From: Synergistaceae bacterium
Lineage (GTDB): Bacteria; Synergistota; Synergistia; Synergistales; Synergistaceae
Direction: 5' to 3'
Length of the DNA stretch: 43,175 nucleotides
Assembly: GCA_031269245.1 (NCBI GenBank)
Contig: JAISZL010000090.1
Location: forward strand, 1 to 43,175
Shown in pieces: positions 34,717-43,175 of this stretch (positions within the stretch are counted from its first letter, which is position 1; every line of letters starts with the position of its first letter). Made by a program: the position numbers and the translations under genes. The notes below the pieces were generated by a model. That model did not search any database and had not been told where the DNA came from. It saw only the letters and a program-made list of their open reading frames with translations.

Positions 34717-35634
34717 TTGAACTTTCAGGAATTGATCATGCGCCTTGAAAATTTCTGGACAGGCAGGGGGTGTGTCCTGCAGCAGCCGTATGACGTGGAG
34801 GTCGGGGCCGGCACGATGAACCCGGCCACGACGCTTCGCGTGATCGGCCCGGAGCCGTGGCGGGCGGCTTACGTGGAGCCGTCGCGGCGGCCGACCGACG
34901 GGAGGTACGGCGAGAATCCGAACAGGCTGCAGCACTACTATCAGTATCAGGTGATACTGAAGCCATCCCCGGAGGACGTGCAGGATCTCTACCTCGACAG
35001 CCTCAGGGCGCTGGGGATAGACCCGCTGGACCACGACATACGCTTCGTGGAGGACGACTGGGAGAACCCGACCACTGGGGCATGGGGGTTGGGCTGGGAG
35101 GTCTGGCTCGACGGGATGGAGATAACGCAGTTCACGTACTTCCAGCAGTTCGGCGGCGTTGACATGTGCCTCGTCCCAGCGGAGCTGACCTACGGCGTCG
35201 AGCGCATCGCCATGTATGCGCAGGGGGTGAACAACGTTTACGACCTCGAGTGGACCGGGCGGGTGAAGTACGGCGACGTCCACCATCGCTCCGAGGTCGA
35301 GGGCTCGACGTACAATTTCGAGCTGGCGGACACCGACATGCTCTTCAAGCTCTTCAGCATGTACGAGGCCGAGTCGTCCCGAGTCCTGGAGAGCGGCATG
35401 GTATTGCCCGCTTACGACTACGTCCTCAAGTGCTCGCACACGTTCAACATCCTGGACGCCCGCGGCGCGATAAGCGTCACCGAGAGGACCGGCTACATAG
35501 GCAGGGTGCGCGCGCTGGCGAGCGCCTGCTGCGAGGCTTACCTCGCCCAGCGCGAGGCGATGGGGTATCCTCTCATGGGAAAATTTGACGGGGAGCGCGC
35601 GCGTCCCGCCGAGAAGGGGGACGAATCCCGGTGA
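34717..35634 (+). CDS. glyQ: Glycine--tRNA ligase alpha subunit
   Basis: About 305 residues, the catalytic alpha subunit of the alpha2-beta2 bacterial glycyl-tRNA synthetase. It is highly conserved: [59 protein letters not shown] and [15 protein letters not shown]. The open frame reaches back to 34627, but that ATG lies in the promoter. GGGAGG at 34702-34707 points to TTG codons at 34711 or, with better spacing, 34717, giving [14 protein letters not shown], the usual N-terminus. The stop overlaps the glyS GTG (GTGA). Confidence 0.95.
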   Translation: MNFQELIMRLENFWTGRGCVLQQPYDVEVGAGTMNPATTLRVIGPEPWRAAYVEPSRRPTDGRYGENPNRLQHYYQYQVILKPSPEDVQDLYLDSLRALGIDPLDHDIRFVEDDWENPTTGAWGLGWEVWLDGMEITQFTYFQQFGGVDMCLVPAELTYGVERIAMYAQGVNNVYDLEWTGRVKYGDVHHRSEVEGSTYNFELADTDMLFKLFSMYEAESSRVLESGMVLPAYDYVLKCSHTFNILDARGAISVTERTGYIGRVRALASACCEAYLAQREAMGYPLMGKFDGERARPAEKGDESR

Positions 35635-37697
35635 CGAGCCGCGACCTGCTGTTCGAGATAGGAGTGGAGGAGATACCGGCCCGCTTCATGACGTGGGTCA
35701 TCGAGGAGCTGGACGGGCTGGCTCGACGGGGGTTCGGCGATCTTCGCGTTCCGTTCGCCGGCCTGAAGGTAACGGGGACCCCGCGCCGCATCGCGCTCAC
35801 GGTGAGCGGGCTCGCCGCCCGGCAGGATGATTTCGAGGAGACGGTGAAGGGCCCGCCCAGGACACAGTCCGTCGGACCGGACGGCGAGTACACTCAAGCG
35901 GCGCTCGGATTCGCCAGGAGCAGGGGCGTCGGGCCGGAGGACCTCTCGTTCGCTCCCGTCAAGGGCGTCGAGTATCTCCATGCCTCGGTCAGGAGGCCAG
36001 GCGGGAAGACCGCGGAGCTGCTGCCCGATTTCCTGTCGGGCCTCATTAAGAAGATAGTGTTTCCCAAGAGCATGTACTGGGAGGACCAGAGCCTGCGCTT
36101 CGCGCGCCCCGTCAGATGGATCGTGGCGCTCTGGGGAGACGAAATCGTGCGCGTCAGGTTCGGCGGCGTCGAGAGCGGCGCGGTGAGCCGGGGACACAGG
36201 TTCATGGGAGGCTCCGCCGTTGAGATAAGGTCCGCCTCCGAGTACGAGGCGGTGTTGGAGCGCGAGTTCGTCATAGTAGACCACGAGCGCCGCAAGAGGA
36301 TGATACTGGACGGGATAGCCGAGATAGAGCGCGCCGTCGGCGGGGACGCGGGCGACGACCCGGAGCTGCTGGAGGAGAACGCGCAGCTCACGGAATACCC
36401 GATACCCTTCTGCGGATCGTTCGACGAGGAGTTCCTGGACATACCGGAGGAGGTGCTGATCGCGACGATGAGGAAGAATCAGCGATACTTTCCGCTGAGG
36501 GACCGCCGCGGCGGGCTGATGGCCAAGTTCATCGGGATCAGCAACAACAGGGCTCGCGACATGAGCGTCGTCCGTGGGGGGAACGAGCGCGTGCTGCGCG
36601 CCCGGCTGTGCGACGCGGCGTTCTTCTGGAGGGAGGATCGGGCGCGGACGCTTTCGTCCCGCCTGCCCCAGCTCAAAAAAGTCCTCTATCAGGAGCGGCT
36701 GGGCTCGATGTACGACAAGTCCGAGCGCGTCAGGGCGCTGGCCGGGTGGCTTGTCGGGAGGCTGGGCATGTCGGATATCGCGAAGTCCGTCGACAGGGCG
36801 GCCGCGCTCGCGAAGGCCGACCTCGTCACCGGCATGGTCTTCGAGTTCCCGGAGGTCCAGGGGGTGATGGGGCGCGAGTACGCGAGGCGCGAGGGGGAGA
36901 GCCCGGAGGTAAGCGACGCCATCTTCGAGCAGTACCTGCCGCGATTCGCCGGCGACGCGCTCCCGAAGAGCGCTGTCGGCGCCGTGATCGGCCTCTGCGA
37001 CAGGGTCGACTCCATCATCGGCATTCACAAGATAGGGCTGCCGCCGTCCGGCTCGCAGGACCCCTACGGGTTGCGCAGGGCCGCGCGCGGCATAAACGAG
37101 ATACTGTGGGGAGTGGGGCTAGACGCCGATATGGGCGAGCTCCTGGGCAGGGCGGGCGAGAACCTCGCGGCGGACCGCGCCGTCATGGAGCGGGTCGAGG
37201 AGTTCTACAGGCAGAGGCTGCGCAATCAGCTCCGCGAGAGAGGCCACGCGCACGGCACCACGAGCCTCGCCGTCTCCTCCATGTGGCGCCGCCCTCTTCA
37301 GGCGCTTAAGATGCTGGACGCGTTCGGCGAAGCGAGCGGCGAGGAGTGGTTCGCGTCGCTCGTACTGTCCGCGGTGCGCGTGAGCAACATACTGAACAAG
37401 GCGGCGGAGGCCGATATGTCCGCACTCGAACGGGCCCGGTCATTGGAGACGGCGGCGGAGCGCGTTCTTGCGGCCGCGCTCCGCCGCCAGGCCCCGCTCG
37501 TCGCTGACGCGCTCCGCGGAGGGGACTGGAAGTCCGTCTGCGTGGCGCTGTCGGACCTGAGCGGCGCGATCTCGGGCTTCTTCGACGGGGTCATGGTAAT
37601 GGACCCGGACCCGGGCATACGGGCCGGCAGGCTCGGGTTGCTGTCGAGGTGCAGGGAGCTCTTCGACTCCATCGGAGACTTTTCGCTGCTGAAATAA
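35631..37697 (+). CDS. glyS: Glycine--tRNA ligase beta subunit
   Basis: 688 residues, almost the same as E. coli GlyS (689). The beta subunit binds tRNA-Gly and completes the synthetase with GlyQ. Recognisable blocks are [17 protein letters not shown] at the start, [39 protein letters not shown], the [11 protein letters not shown] segment and [15 protein letters not shown]. Starts with GTG overlapping the glyQ stop, so the subunits are co-translated. No truncation is seen. Confidence 0.96.
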   Translation: MTSRDLLFEIGVEEIPARFMTWVIEELDGLARRGFGDLRVPFAGLKVTGTPRRIALTVSGLAARQDDFEETVKGPPRTQSVGPDGEYTQAALGFARSRGVGPEDLSFAPVKGVEYLHASVRRPGGKTAELLPDFLSGLIKKIVFPKSMYWEDQSLRFARPVRWIVALWGDEIVRVRFGGVESGAVSRGHRFMGGSAVEIRSASEYEAVLEREFVIVDHERRKRMILDGIAEIERAVGGDAGDDPELLEENAQLTEYPIPFCGSFDEEFLDIPEEVLIATMRKNQRYFPLRDRRGGLMAKFIGISNNRARDMSVVRGGNERVLRARLCDAAFFWREDRARTLSSRLPQLKKVLYQERLGSMYDKSERVRALAGWLVGRLGMSDIAKSVDRAAALAKADLVTGMVFEFPEVQGVMGREYARREGESPEVSDAIFEQYLPRFAGDALPKSAVGAVIGLCDRVDSIIGIHKIGLPPSGSQDPYGLRRAARGINEILWGVGLDADMGELLGRAGENLAADRAVMERVEEFYRQRLRNQLRERGHAHGTTSLAVSSMWRRPLQALKMLDAFGEASGEEWFASLVLSAVRVSNILNKAAEADMSALERARSLETAAERVLAAALRRQAPLVADALRGGDWKSVCVALSDLSGAISGFFDGVMVMDPDPGIRAGRLGLLSRCRELFDSIGDFSLLK

Positions 37698-37711
37698 AGG
37701 GAAACGCTATC

Positions 37712-37746
37712 ATTTTTATTTTCACCCGCAGGGTGAAAATAAAAAT
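37712..37746. repeat. Perfect 16-bp inverted repeat after glyS
   Basis: ATTTTTATTTTCACCC and GGGTGAAAATAAAAAT are exact complements separated by GCA. The T-rich arm comes first on both strands, so neither strand has the usual T-run after the stem. It may act as an RNA-stability hairpin or protein site for glyQS mRNA. Confidence 0.75.
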
Positions 37747-37796
37747 ATAGAGAAAGGGTGCGGGCAGAGCCAGCGGTTTTGATCCTGTGGTTTGAG

Positions 37797-37872
37797 GTTT
37801 GAAATCGCGGCTGGCGGCGGTTATCGTATATAATTTATAACCGGCATACGCAATGCCGATTCGATTTCAAAC
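37797..37872. promoter_or_regulatory. Nested inverted repeats around a TATAAT box upstream of mreB
   Basis: An outer pair GTTTGAAATCG (37797-37807) and CGATTTCAAAC (37862-37872) encloses CGGTTAT/ATAACCG (37818-37824, 37837-37843) and CGGCAT/ATGCCG (37842-37847, 37853-37858). TATAAT (37829-37834) lies in the loop of the first inner pair; I see no good -35 box. It may be a folded leader or a control site for the mreB-flagellar genes. Confidence 0.5.
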
Positions 37873-37980
37873 GATCGCCCGATGACGCGAAGCTCCTGTC
37901 TCTCGGCTTTGGTCCGTTTGGTTTCGGATTGGCATGAATGTTTTGGAGGTATTTTGTCTCGGATAGAGAGGTGTTGCCCT

Positions 37981-39018
37981 GTGTGGGGAAAGGATATCGG
38001 TATAGATCTCGGGACCGCGACGGTTCTGATCTTCATAAAGGACAAGGGGGTCGTCCTGCGGGAGCCGTCCGTCGTTGCGATGGATCAGAACAGCGGAAAG
38101 ATACTGGCCGTCGGCGACGACGCCAAGCTGATGATAGGCAGGGTGCCGGGTAACATAGCGGCCGTCCGCCCGCTGAAGGACGGGGTCATAGCGGACTACA
38201 CCATGACCGAGGTCATGCTGAGGCTCTTCATCAAGAAGGTGACCAGCGGGCTGGAGCGGATAATGCGCCACCGCGTTATGATCTGCGTCCCCTCCGGGGC
38301 GACCGACGTGGAGCGCCGGGCCGTCCTAGAGGCGGCGCTGGAGGTGGGGGCCAAGGAGGCTTATCTCATCGAGGAGCCGATGTCGGCCGCTATAGGGGCG
38401 GGGCTCGAGATCGCCGAGCCCCGCGGCAACTTGGTCGTCGACATAGGGGGAGGGACGACCGACGTGGCGGTCATATCGCTGGGCGGCATCGTGGTGTCCG
38501 AGTCCCTGCGCGTCGGCGGCGACAAGTTCGACGAGGCCATCATGCGCTACGTCAGGAAGCAGTTCAACCTGGCGATAGGGGAGCAGACGGCCGAGGATCT
38601 TAAGGTCCGCATCGGCACGTGCTTCCCGATGGATGAGGATCTGTCGATGGACATTCGGGGCCGCGACCTCATCCACGGGCTGCCGAGGCAGGTCACGATC
38701 ACCAGCTCCGACGTCTCGAAGGCCATAGAGGAGTCCATCGGGATGATAATTCATGGAATCAGGAGGGTGTTGGAGCTAACGCCGCCGGAGTTGGCAGCCG
38801 ATATTATTGACAGGGGAGTCATACTGACGGGCGGGGGTGCCCTGCTCCGCGGATTGCCCGAGCTGGTGACGCAGCAGACGGAGATAGACACGATAGTGGC
38901 CGATTCGCCGATGGAGTGCGTCGTCCTGGGCACGGGCAAGACCCTCCAGACGCTGGACAAGTTCAGGGAGTCCGGCACGGTTCTCTCAGCTATAAGAAGG
39001 GGCGGCAGGCGGCGCTGA
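37981..39018 (+). CDS. mreB: MreB/Mbl-type actin-like protein
   Basis: About 345 residues. MreB-family proteins form membrane-bound filaments that guide cell-wall synthesis. The phosphate-1 loop GIDLGTATVL, EEPMSAAIGAG, VVDIGGGTTDVAVISLGG and VILTGGGALLRGLPEL are typical. The open frame begins earlier, but GTG at 37981 gives MWGKDIGIDLGTA, the usual N-terminus, with GAGAGG upstream. A TTG at 37954 just after GGAGGT is an alternative. It precedes flgF-flgG, as mbl precedes flhO-flhP in Bacillus, which suggests an Mbl-like paralogue. Confidence 0.93.
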   Translation: MWGKDIGIDLGTATVLIFIKDKGVVLREPSVVAMDQNSGKILAVGDDAKLMIGRVPGNIAAVRPLKDGVIADYTMTEVMLRLFIKKVTSGLERIMRHRVMICVPSGATDVERRAVLEAALEVGAKEAYLIEEPMSAAIGAGLEIAEPRGNLVVDIGGGTTDVAVISLGGIVVSESLRVGGDKFDEAIMRYVRKQFNLAIGEQTAEDLKVRIGTCFPMDEDLSMDIRGRDLIHGLPRQVTITSSDVSKAIEESIGMIIHGIRRVLELTPPELAADIIDRGVILTGGGALLRGLPELVTQQTEIDTIVADSPMECVVLGTGKTLQTLDKFRESGTVLSAIRRGGRRR

Positions 39019-39063
39019 CGCGATCGCCTCCCCCGCGCTTCAAGACGTCCGGGAGGCGGTGCA

Positions 39064-39882
39064 ATGTTCAGAGGTATTTACACAGGAATGTCCGCGATGC
39101 TCGTTCAGGAGAGGATGCTGGACGTCGTCGGCAACAATCTCGCTAACGTCGACACGGCCGGCTTTCGGGGGCGCGTCGCGGTGAACAAATCGTTTCCCGA
39201 GGTCCTCATGGACAGGGTCGAGCGCTACACGATAGTGGACGAGGCCGTCAACGAGGAGCTCGGCGACCGCAAGTTTTTCCCCTACGTCAGGGGGCGGACG
39301 ACGATCGGGTCGATGGCTCTGGCCAACGTCCTGAACGAGACCGCCATGTCGACTGGGCCGGGAAACGTGCAGATCACGGAAAATCCGCTCGACGCCATGA
39401 TAAATGGCGAGGGCTTCTTTGTGGTGGAGGATGGAAGCGGGAACACGTTCTACACCCGCGCCGGGAACTTCCAAAAGGGGCCGGGCGGCGAGCTGATGAC
39501 CCACGAGGGGGAGTTCGTCATGGGCGACGGCGGCAGGGTCGAGCTGGGCGAGGCCACGAGATTCTTCATCAGCGGGAACGGCCAGATCTTCGCCGACAAC
39601 GCGCTGGTCGGCCAGCTTCAGGTGGCGGTGTTCGAGAATCCCACATATCTTCGTCAAACGGGTAAATCGCTTTTGAGCGAGACGCCGGAGTCGGGAACGC
39701 CTCAGCCGGAGGAGGCCCCCTCCATCGTGGGCGGCGCCATAGAGCGCTCCAACGTGCAGGTCGTGCTGGAGATGGTGAGGATGATCGAGGCCAACAGGGC
39801 CTACGAGGCGGCCGGCCGCGCGGTGACGATTCAGGACGAGCTCTCCGGCAGGCTTTACACGTCAGTCGCCAGGCCGGCGTAA
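39064..39882 (+). CDS. flgF: Flagellar basal-body rod protein FlgF (FlhO-like)
   Basis: 272 residues of the rod/hook family, part of the proximal rod of the flagellum, exported by the flagellar type III system without a cleaved signal. The N-terminal MLDVVGNNLANVDTAGF motif and the C-terminal IERSNVQVVLEMVRMIEANRAYEA motif (split here as family blocks) are clear. GGGAGG precedes the ATG. It lies 46 bases after mreB and 33 before flgG, in one operon. Confidence 0.93.
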   Translation: MFRGIYTGMSAMLVQERMLDVVGNNLANVDTAGFRGRVAVNKSFPEVLMDRVERYTIVDEAVNEELGDRKFFPYVRGRTTIGSMALANVLNETAMSTGPGNVQITENPLDAMINGEGFFVVEDGSGNTFYTRAGNFQKGPGGELMTHEGEFVMGDGGRVELGEATRFFISGNGQIFADNALVGQLQVAVFENPTYLRQTGKSLLSETPESGTPQPEEAPSIVGGAIERSNVQVVLEMVRMIEANRAYEAAGRAVTIQDELSGRLYTSVARPA

Positions 39883-39915
39883 AGATTTAAGTATTATAAT
39901 TGGGGGTATGTCGTA

Positions 39916-40704
39916 ATGTTGCGCTCTCTCTGGTCCGGGGCAAGCGGGATGATTGCCCAGCAGACTCATCTGGACGTCGTGTCCAACAACCTGGCGAACG
40001 TCAACACGTCGGGTTTCAAAAAGGTCAGGGCTGACTTTCAGGACCTGCTCTATCAGATCGCGCGCGAGCCGGGAGCCCCGGTCGAGCCGGATTCGATGAT
40101 CCCGACCGGCATCCAGGTCGGCCTCGGCGCGAAGGTCGTGGGCACCACCAGGATGTTCGGCGTCGGTTCCCTCCAGAACACCGACAACCCTACCGACCTC
40201 GCCATCACGGGAGACGGTTTTTTCCAGGTCACGATGCCAGACGGCACGATCGCGTACACGCGCGACAGCAACTGGAAGATAGACGCTAACGGGCAGATAG
40301 TCTCCCATGACGGTTTTCTCATGGATCCGGCGGTGGTGGTACCGGACGGTGCTATGGACTTCAGCGTCAGCAAGACCGGCGCCATATCAGTCAAGCCGGA
40401 GGGCGGGACGGCGTTCGAGGAGATAGGCCAGATAGAGCTGGCCAGGTTCATCAACCCGGCCGGACTCCGCGCCGTCGGCGGCAACCTCTTCGTCGAGAGC
40501 GACGCCAGCGGGCCGCCGGTCGTGGGTAACCCCGGTGAAGCCGGGTATGGGGGGATAGAGCAGATGCACCTCGAGATGTCGAACGTGCAGGTCGTCGAGG
40601 AGATGGTCGAGATGATAGTGGCACAGAGAGCCTACGAGGCCAACTCCAAGACCATAACGACCGCCGACGAGCTTCTTCGCATAGCCAACAACCTGAGGCG
40701 GTAA
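39916..40704 (+). CDS. flgG: Flagellar distal rod protein FlgG
   Basis: 262 residues, the normal FlgG length. It has the N-terminal LDVVSNNLANVNTSGFKK motif, the FlgG-specific GLGAKVVGTTRMFGVGSLQ region near residue 75, the ITGDGFFQV block and the C-terminal NVQVVEEMVEMIVAQRAYEA helix. FlgG builds the rod that crosses the periplasm, in line with the P- and L-ring genes downstream. Confidence 0.95.
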   Translation: MLRSLWSGASGMIAQQTHLDVVSNNLANVNTSGFKKVRADFQDLLYQIAREPGAPVEPDSMIPTGIQVGLGAKVVGTTRMFGVGSLQNTDNPTDLAITGDGFFQVTMPDGTIAYTRDSNWKIDANGQIVSHDGFLMDPAVVVPDGAMDFSVSKTGAISVKPEGGTAFEEIGQIELARFINPAGLRAVGGNLFVESDASGPPVVGNPGEAGYGGIEQMHLEMSNVQVVEEMVEMIVAQRAYEANSKTITTADELLRIANNLRR

Positions 40705-40716
40705 CGCCGGGGAAGC

Positions 40717-41664
40717 GTGAATGCCATGAAGCCGGTTCACAGGCTCCTTCCCACGTTAGTCCTGACCGCGGTTCTGGTTGCGGTGTCCTCCGGCGCGCTC
40801 GGCGCGTCGGAGCTCGCCGTCGGTCTGCCGCCCGCGATAGAGGCGAGGGACGGCTGGTTCCATCTCGGCGAGTACGCGGAGCTGGAGGGCCGGGAGGATA
40901 TCGTATCCGCCGCGTCGATGGCGGTCATTGAGCACGACGGGTCGTTCAGCGTGGAGGATGTGGTGGACGCGCTGGAAGAGGCCGGACTCTCCGGCAGGAC
41001 GGTGAAGATTAGGATGCCTTCGGTGGTCAGCGTAGCCCCGGAGCCGGAGATCTCCGCCAGACTGCGGGAGATGACGGCGTGGAAGTGGCGGATAGATGCG
41101 GACGGCGGTAAATCCTCCCGGAGCGGTATGACGGAGGGCTTCAAGTCGTTCTCGCTGCCGCCGAGGGTCATGCCGGGAGCGCGCGTTCTCGCCGTCAAGC
41201 TGGAGGACGAGTCCGGGCGCAGGTTTAACAAGCAGGTGAAGCTGAGATGGTATCAGCCGGTGGTGTACTCGGTCAAGCCCGTCGAAAAGGACTCCCCGCT
41301 CGACCCGTCAACGCTTCGGGAGCGCATAGGCACGGCGTCGCTGAACAGGGAGAGCGTCTGGGGAGTGAGTCGGCTGCGCGGCGCCGCGGCGCGCAGGTCA
41401 TTGAACGCCGGGTCGCCGATAACCGCCTCGGACATAACGAGGGCGAATTTCGTCAGGGCGGGCAGCGCGGTGACCTTAACGGCGCGGGTGAACGGCCTCG
41501 GGGTCGAGGTGAACGGGATCGCGATGCAGCGGGGGGACATAGGTGACGTCATAAGGGTAAAAAACCTGTCGAGCAAGAGGATAGTGACGGGCCGAGTCAT
41601 AGACATAGGAAGGGTCGAGATAATTCCAGCCCGATTTCAACCGGGCTCGGACGATGAGCTTTAG
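40717..41664 (+). CDS. flgA: Flagellar P-ring assembly chaperone FlgA
   Basis: 315 residues with an N-terminal signal peptide (VLTAVLVAVSSGALGA, cleavage near residue 31). The C-terminal SAF-type domain (GSPITASDITRANFVRAGSAV, then RVKNLSSKRIVTGRVI) identifies FlgA, the periplasmic chaperone for FlgI. GTG at 40717 is taken as the start; an ATG at 40726 is possible. The protein is longer than E. coli FlgA (219), mostly from an enlarged middle part. Confidence 0.9.
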   Translation: MNAMKPVHRLLPTLVLTAVLVAVSSGALGASELAVGLPPAIEARDGWFHLGEYAELEGREDIVSAASMAVIEHDGSFSVEDVVDALEEAGLSGRTVKIRMPSVVSVAPEPEISARLREMTAWKWRIDADGGKSSRSGMTEGFKSFSLPPRVMPGARVLAVKLEDESGRRFNKQVKLRWYQPVVYSVKPVEKDSPLDPSTLRERIGTASLNRESVWGVSRLRGAAARRSLNAGSPITASDITRANFVRAGSAVTLTARVNGLGVEVNGIAMQRGDIGDVIRVKNLSSKRIVTGRVIDIGRVEIIPARFQPGSDDEL

Positions 41665-41716
41665 TGCGCGTGATACCGGTTGCGGATGCGTTCATTGACA
41701 GGGGGAGGGAACCCGA

Positions 41717-42292
41717 ATGAGAGTTGCGAAGAGAATTATAGCGCTGTCGCTGGCCGCGGTTTTATATGCGGCCCCGGCCGGAGCCGCCTCGTTGTGGAGC
41801 GAGGGGGCGAGTCTGTTTTCCGACAGGAAGGCGTCCACCATAGGTGACATCCTGATGGTCAAGGTCTCCGAGAGCGTGAGCGACAAGGACGAGGGGAAGA
41901 CCAGCTCCACCAAGACCACTGACGAGAATATAAAGTCCGGCATCGGGATACTGAGTTTCATAAGGGCATTTGGCTTCGGCTCCGCCTCGAACATGAGCGG
42001 CAACACGAAGGTCGAGCGGACCAAGACCGTGAACACCCAGATAAGCTGCTTGGTCATCGACGTGATGCCGAACGGCAATATGGTCATCCAGGGCGACAAG
42101 ACGATGCTCTCCGGCGCGGAGAAGATGAGCGTGACATTCACCGGGGTGGTCAGGCCGCAGGACGTGGCACATAACAACACCGTCGACAGCGCGAGGGTGG
42201 CGAACGCCGAGGTGACCGTCTCCGGCAAGGGAATCATCTCCCGCACGCAGCGCCCGGGGATCATCAACCAGATTTTGCAGGCTATATTCTAG
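41717..42292 (+). CDS. flgH: Flagellar L-ring protein FlgH without lipobox
   Basis: 191 residues. An N-terminal signal peptide (IIALSLAAVLYAAPAGAA) is followed by SLWSEG and the FlgH core: IGDILMVKVSESVS, LVIDVMPNGNMVIQGDK, GVVRPQDVAHNNTVDSARVA and a final IINQILQAIF. E. coli FlgH is an outer-membrane lipoprotein with a Cys after its signal; here no Cys lies at the cleavage site, so it is probably not lipidated. It forms the outer-membrane ring of the flagellum and shows that the cell has an outer membrane. Confidence 0.93.
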   Translation: MRVAKRIIALSLAAVLYAAPAGAASLWSEGASLFSDRKASTIGDILMVKVSESVSDKDEGKTSSTKTTDENIKSGIGILSFIRAFGFGSASNMSGNTKVERTKTVNTQISCLVIDVMPNGNMVIQGDKTMLSGAEKMSVTFTGVVRPQDVAHNNTVDSARVANAEVTVSGKGIISRTQRPGIINQILQAIF

Positions 42293-42325
42293 CACGCCGG
42301 ATTTATCGAGTGAGGTGACGGTATC

Positions 42326-43175
42326 ATGAGGAGCTTTGCGAATTGCGTTAAAAACGCGAAAAAAATGACGGCGATGGCGTCGGTTCTGCTGGCGGCCGTC
42401 CTCGTCATAGGCGCGCGTTGCGGCGCCGACGCCGCGGTGGCGCATCCGATGGTTCGCCTGAAGGACCTGGCCGCGGTTGAGGGCGTGAGGGAGAACCAGC
42501 TCGTCGGTATGGGGCTCGTCGTCGGTCTTCAAGGCACCGGCGACAAGGGGCCGATGGCGATGCAGATGATGTCTAATATGACCCAGCAGTTCGGCGTGAC
42601 GATGGACCCGAAGCAGATAAAGAGCAAGAACGCGGCGGTCGTCACGGTGACCTGCCAGCTCTCTCCGTTTCTGACGCCGGGGCAGAACACCGACGTCTTG
42701 GTCAGCGCCATGGGGGACGCCAAGAGCCTCGAGGGCGGCGTGCTGCTTCAGACGCCGCTCCGCGCCGCAAACGGCAGGGTGTACGCGGTGGCCCAGGGGC
42801 CGCTCACCATCGGCGGGTGGGCCGAGAGCGGCGCCGCCGCTACCGTCAAGAAGAACGTGGTGACGGTCGGCCGCATACCGAGCGGAGCGATCGTCGAGCA
42901 GGGTGTCGAGATGAACTACGCCGGAGACGGCAGCGTTAACCTGCTGCTCCGCCAGTCCGACTTCACGACCGCGCAGAGGGTGGCCGGCGCGATCAACGAG
43001 AAGTTCGGCAGCATAGCCCACGCGGTCGACGCGGGGCGAATCTCCGTCACCCTGCCCCCGAGCTACCGGGCCTCTCCGACCGCGTTCATCGCCTCGGTGG
43101 AGAGCATGACGGTCAGGCCCGACGCCGTTGCCAGGGTGATCGTAAATGAGCGCACCGGCACGATAGTGATGGGCG
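42326..43175 (+). CDS. flgI: Flagellar P-ring protein FlgI (3' end outside window)
   Basis: The ATG at 42326 opens a frame that runs off the window end after 283 codons; full FlgI is about 365 residues. A signal peptide with a hydrophobic core (ASVLLAAVLVIGA) precedes the mature start VRLKDLAAVEGVRENQLVG. GMGLVVGLQGTGDKG, SKNAAVVTVTCQLSPF and the GGVLLQTPLRAANGRVYAVA block are typical of FlgI. It forms the periplasmic ring around the rod, next to flgH and its chaperone flgA. Confidence 0.95.
   Translation, partial: MRSFANCVKNAKKMTAMASVLLAAVLVIGARCGADAAVAHPMVRLKDLAAVEGVRENQLVGMGLVVGLQGTGDKGPMAMQMMSNMTQQFGVTMDPKQIKSKNAAVVTVTCQLSPFLTPGQNTDVLVSAMGDAKSLEGGVLLQTPLRAANGRVYAVAQGPLTIGGWAESGAAATVKKNVVTVGRIPSGAIVEQGVEMNYAGDGSVNLLLRQSDFTTAQRVAGAINEKFGSIAHAVDAGRISVTLPPSYRASPTAFIASVESMTVRPDAVARVIVNERTGTIVMG

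Noticed and set aside
35538-37028. Minus-strand open frame of 496 codons opposite glyS
   Set aside because: It is the antisense shadow of a well-conserved gene in GC-rich DNA and has no family motifs.
37712-37746. Rho-independent terminator of glyS
   Set aside because: The T-run precedes the stem on both strands, so I list it only as an inverted repeat.

Overview
The window reads as one stretch of a high-GC, anaerobic, diderm (outer-membrane) bacterium that ferments amino acids. Evidence for an outer membrane: LPS-type glycosyltransferases (GT9 and GT8 families) and flagellar P- and L-ring genes (flgI, flgH). Evidence for anaerobic metabolism: urocanate hydratase next to formate-THF ligase, a nickel CODH/acetyl-CoA synthase cluster and an Rnf complex. 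The combination, together with frequent ATA codons and many GTG/TTG starts, fits Synergistota best; this assignment is an inference, since no rRNA gene is present. I saw no tRNA, rRNA or CRISPR array.

Layout. 1-4.0 kb: the tail of an IS630-like transposase, then fhs and hutU on the minus strand (histidine degradation and C1 metabolism). 4.2-5.3 kb: a decayed Rpn-family nuclease/transposase gene plus a second partial copy of its 3' part. 5.3-11.4 kb: a cell-surface glycan locus with two GT8, two GT4, one GT9 and a DUF4254 protein. 11.5-14.0 kb: an ABC-F ATPase and a DUF3786 protein on the minus strand. 14.0-14.6 kb: a long divergent regulatory region with a near-consensus promoter whose -10 box lies inside a palindrome.

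14.6-27.7 kb: the core of the window, a probable single operon. It encodes a homocysteine S-methyltransferase-type protein, a UROD/MetE-like zinc methyltransferase, two CooC nickel-insertion ATPases, CO dehydrogenase, an acetyl-CoA synthase fused in frame to the CFeSP small subunit (AcsB-AcsD, 1159 aa), the CFeSP large subunit AcsC, a RACo/AcsV-type corrinoid activator, a small lipoyl-fold protein lacking the modifiable lysine, and a small protein with a His-rich tail that resembles the nickel chaperone CooJ. 27.9-29.3 kb: a PocR-AraC regulator. 29.4-34.5 kb: rnfCDGEAB. No AcsE methyltransferase is visible, so the methyl-entry step must be encoded elsewhere or done by the two upstream methyltransferases.

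34.6-43.2 kb: housekeeping genes. glyQS has its own promoter after a strong terminator. An mreB-like gene follows with flgF, flgG, flgA, flgH and the start of flgI; this resembles the mbl-flhO-flhP order of Bacillus, extended by ring genes.

How it fits together: histidine breakdown yields C1 units that Fhs can interconvert with formate and ATP; CODH/ACS can make or split acetyl-CoA; Rnf couples ferredoxin and NAD to an ion gradient. The most unusual points are the AcsB-AcsD fusion, the two uncharacterised small proteins at the end of the ACS operon, and the AcsE-less arrangement with two zinc-type methyltransferases at its head.
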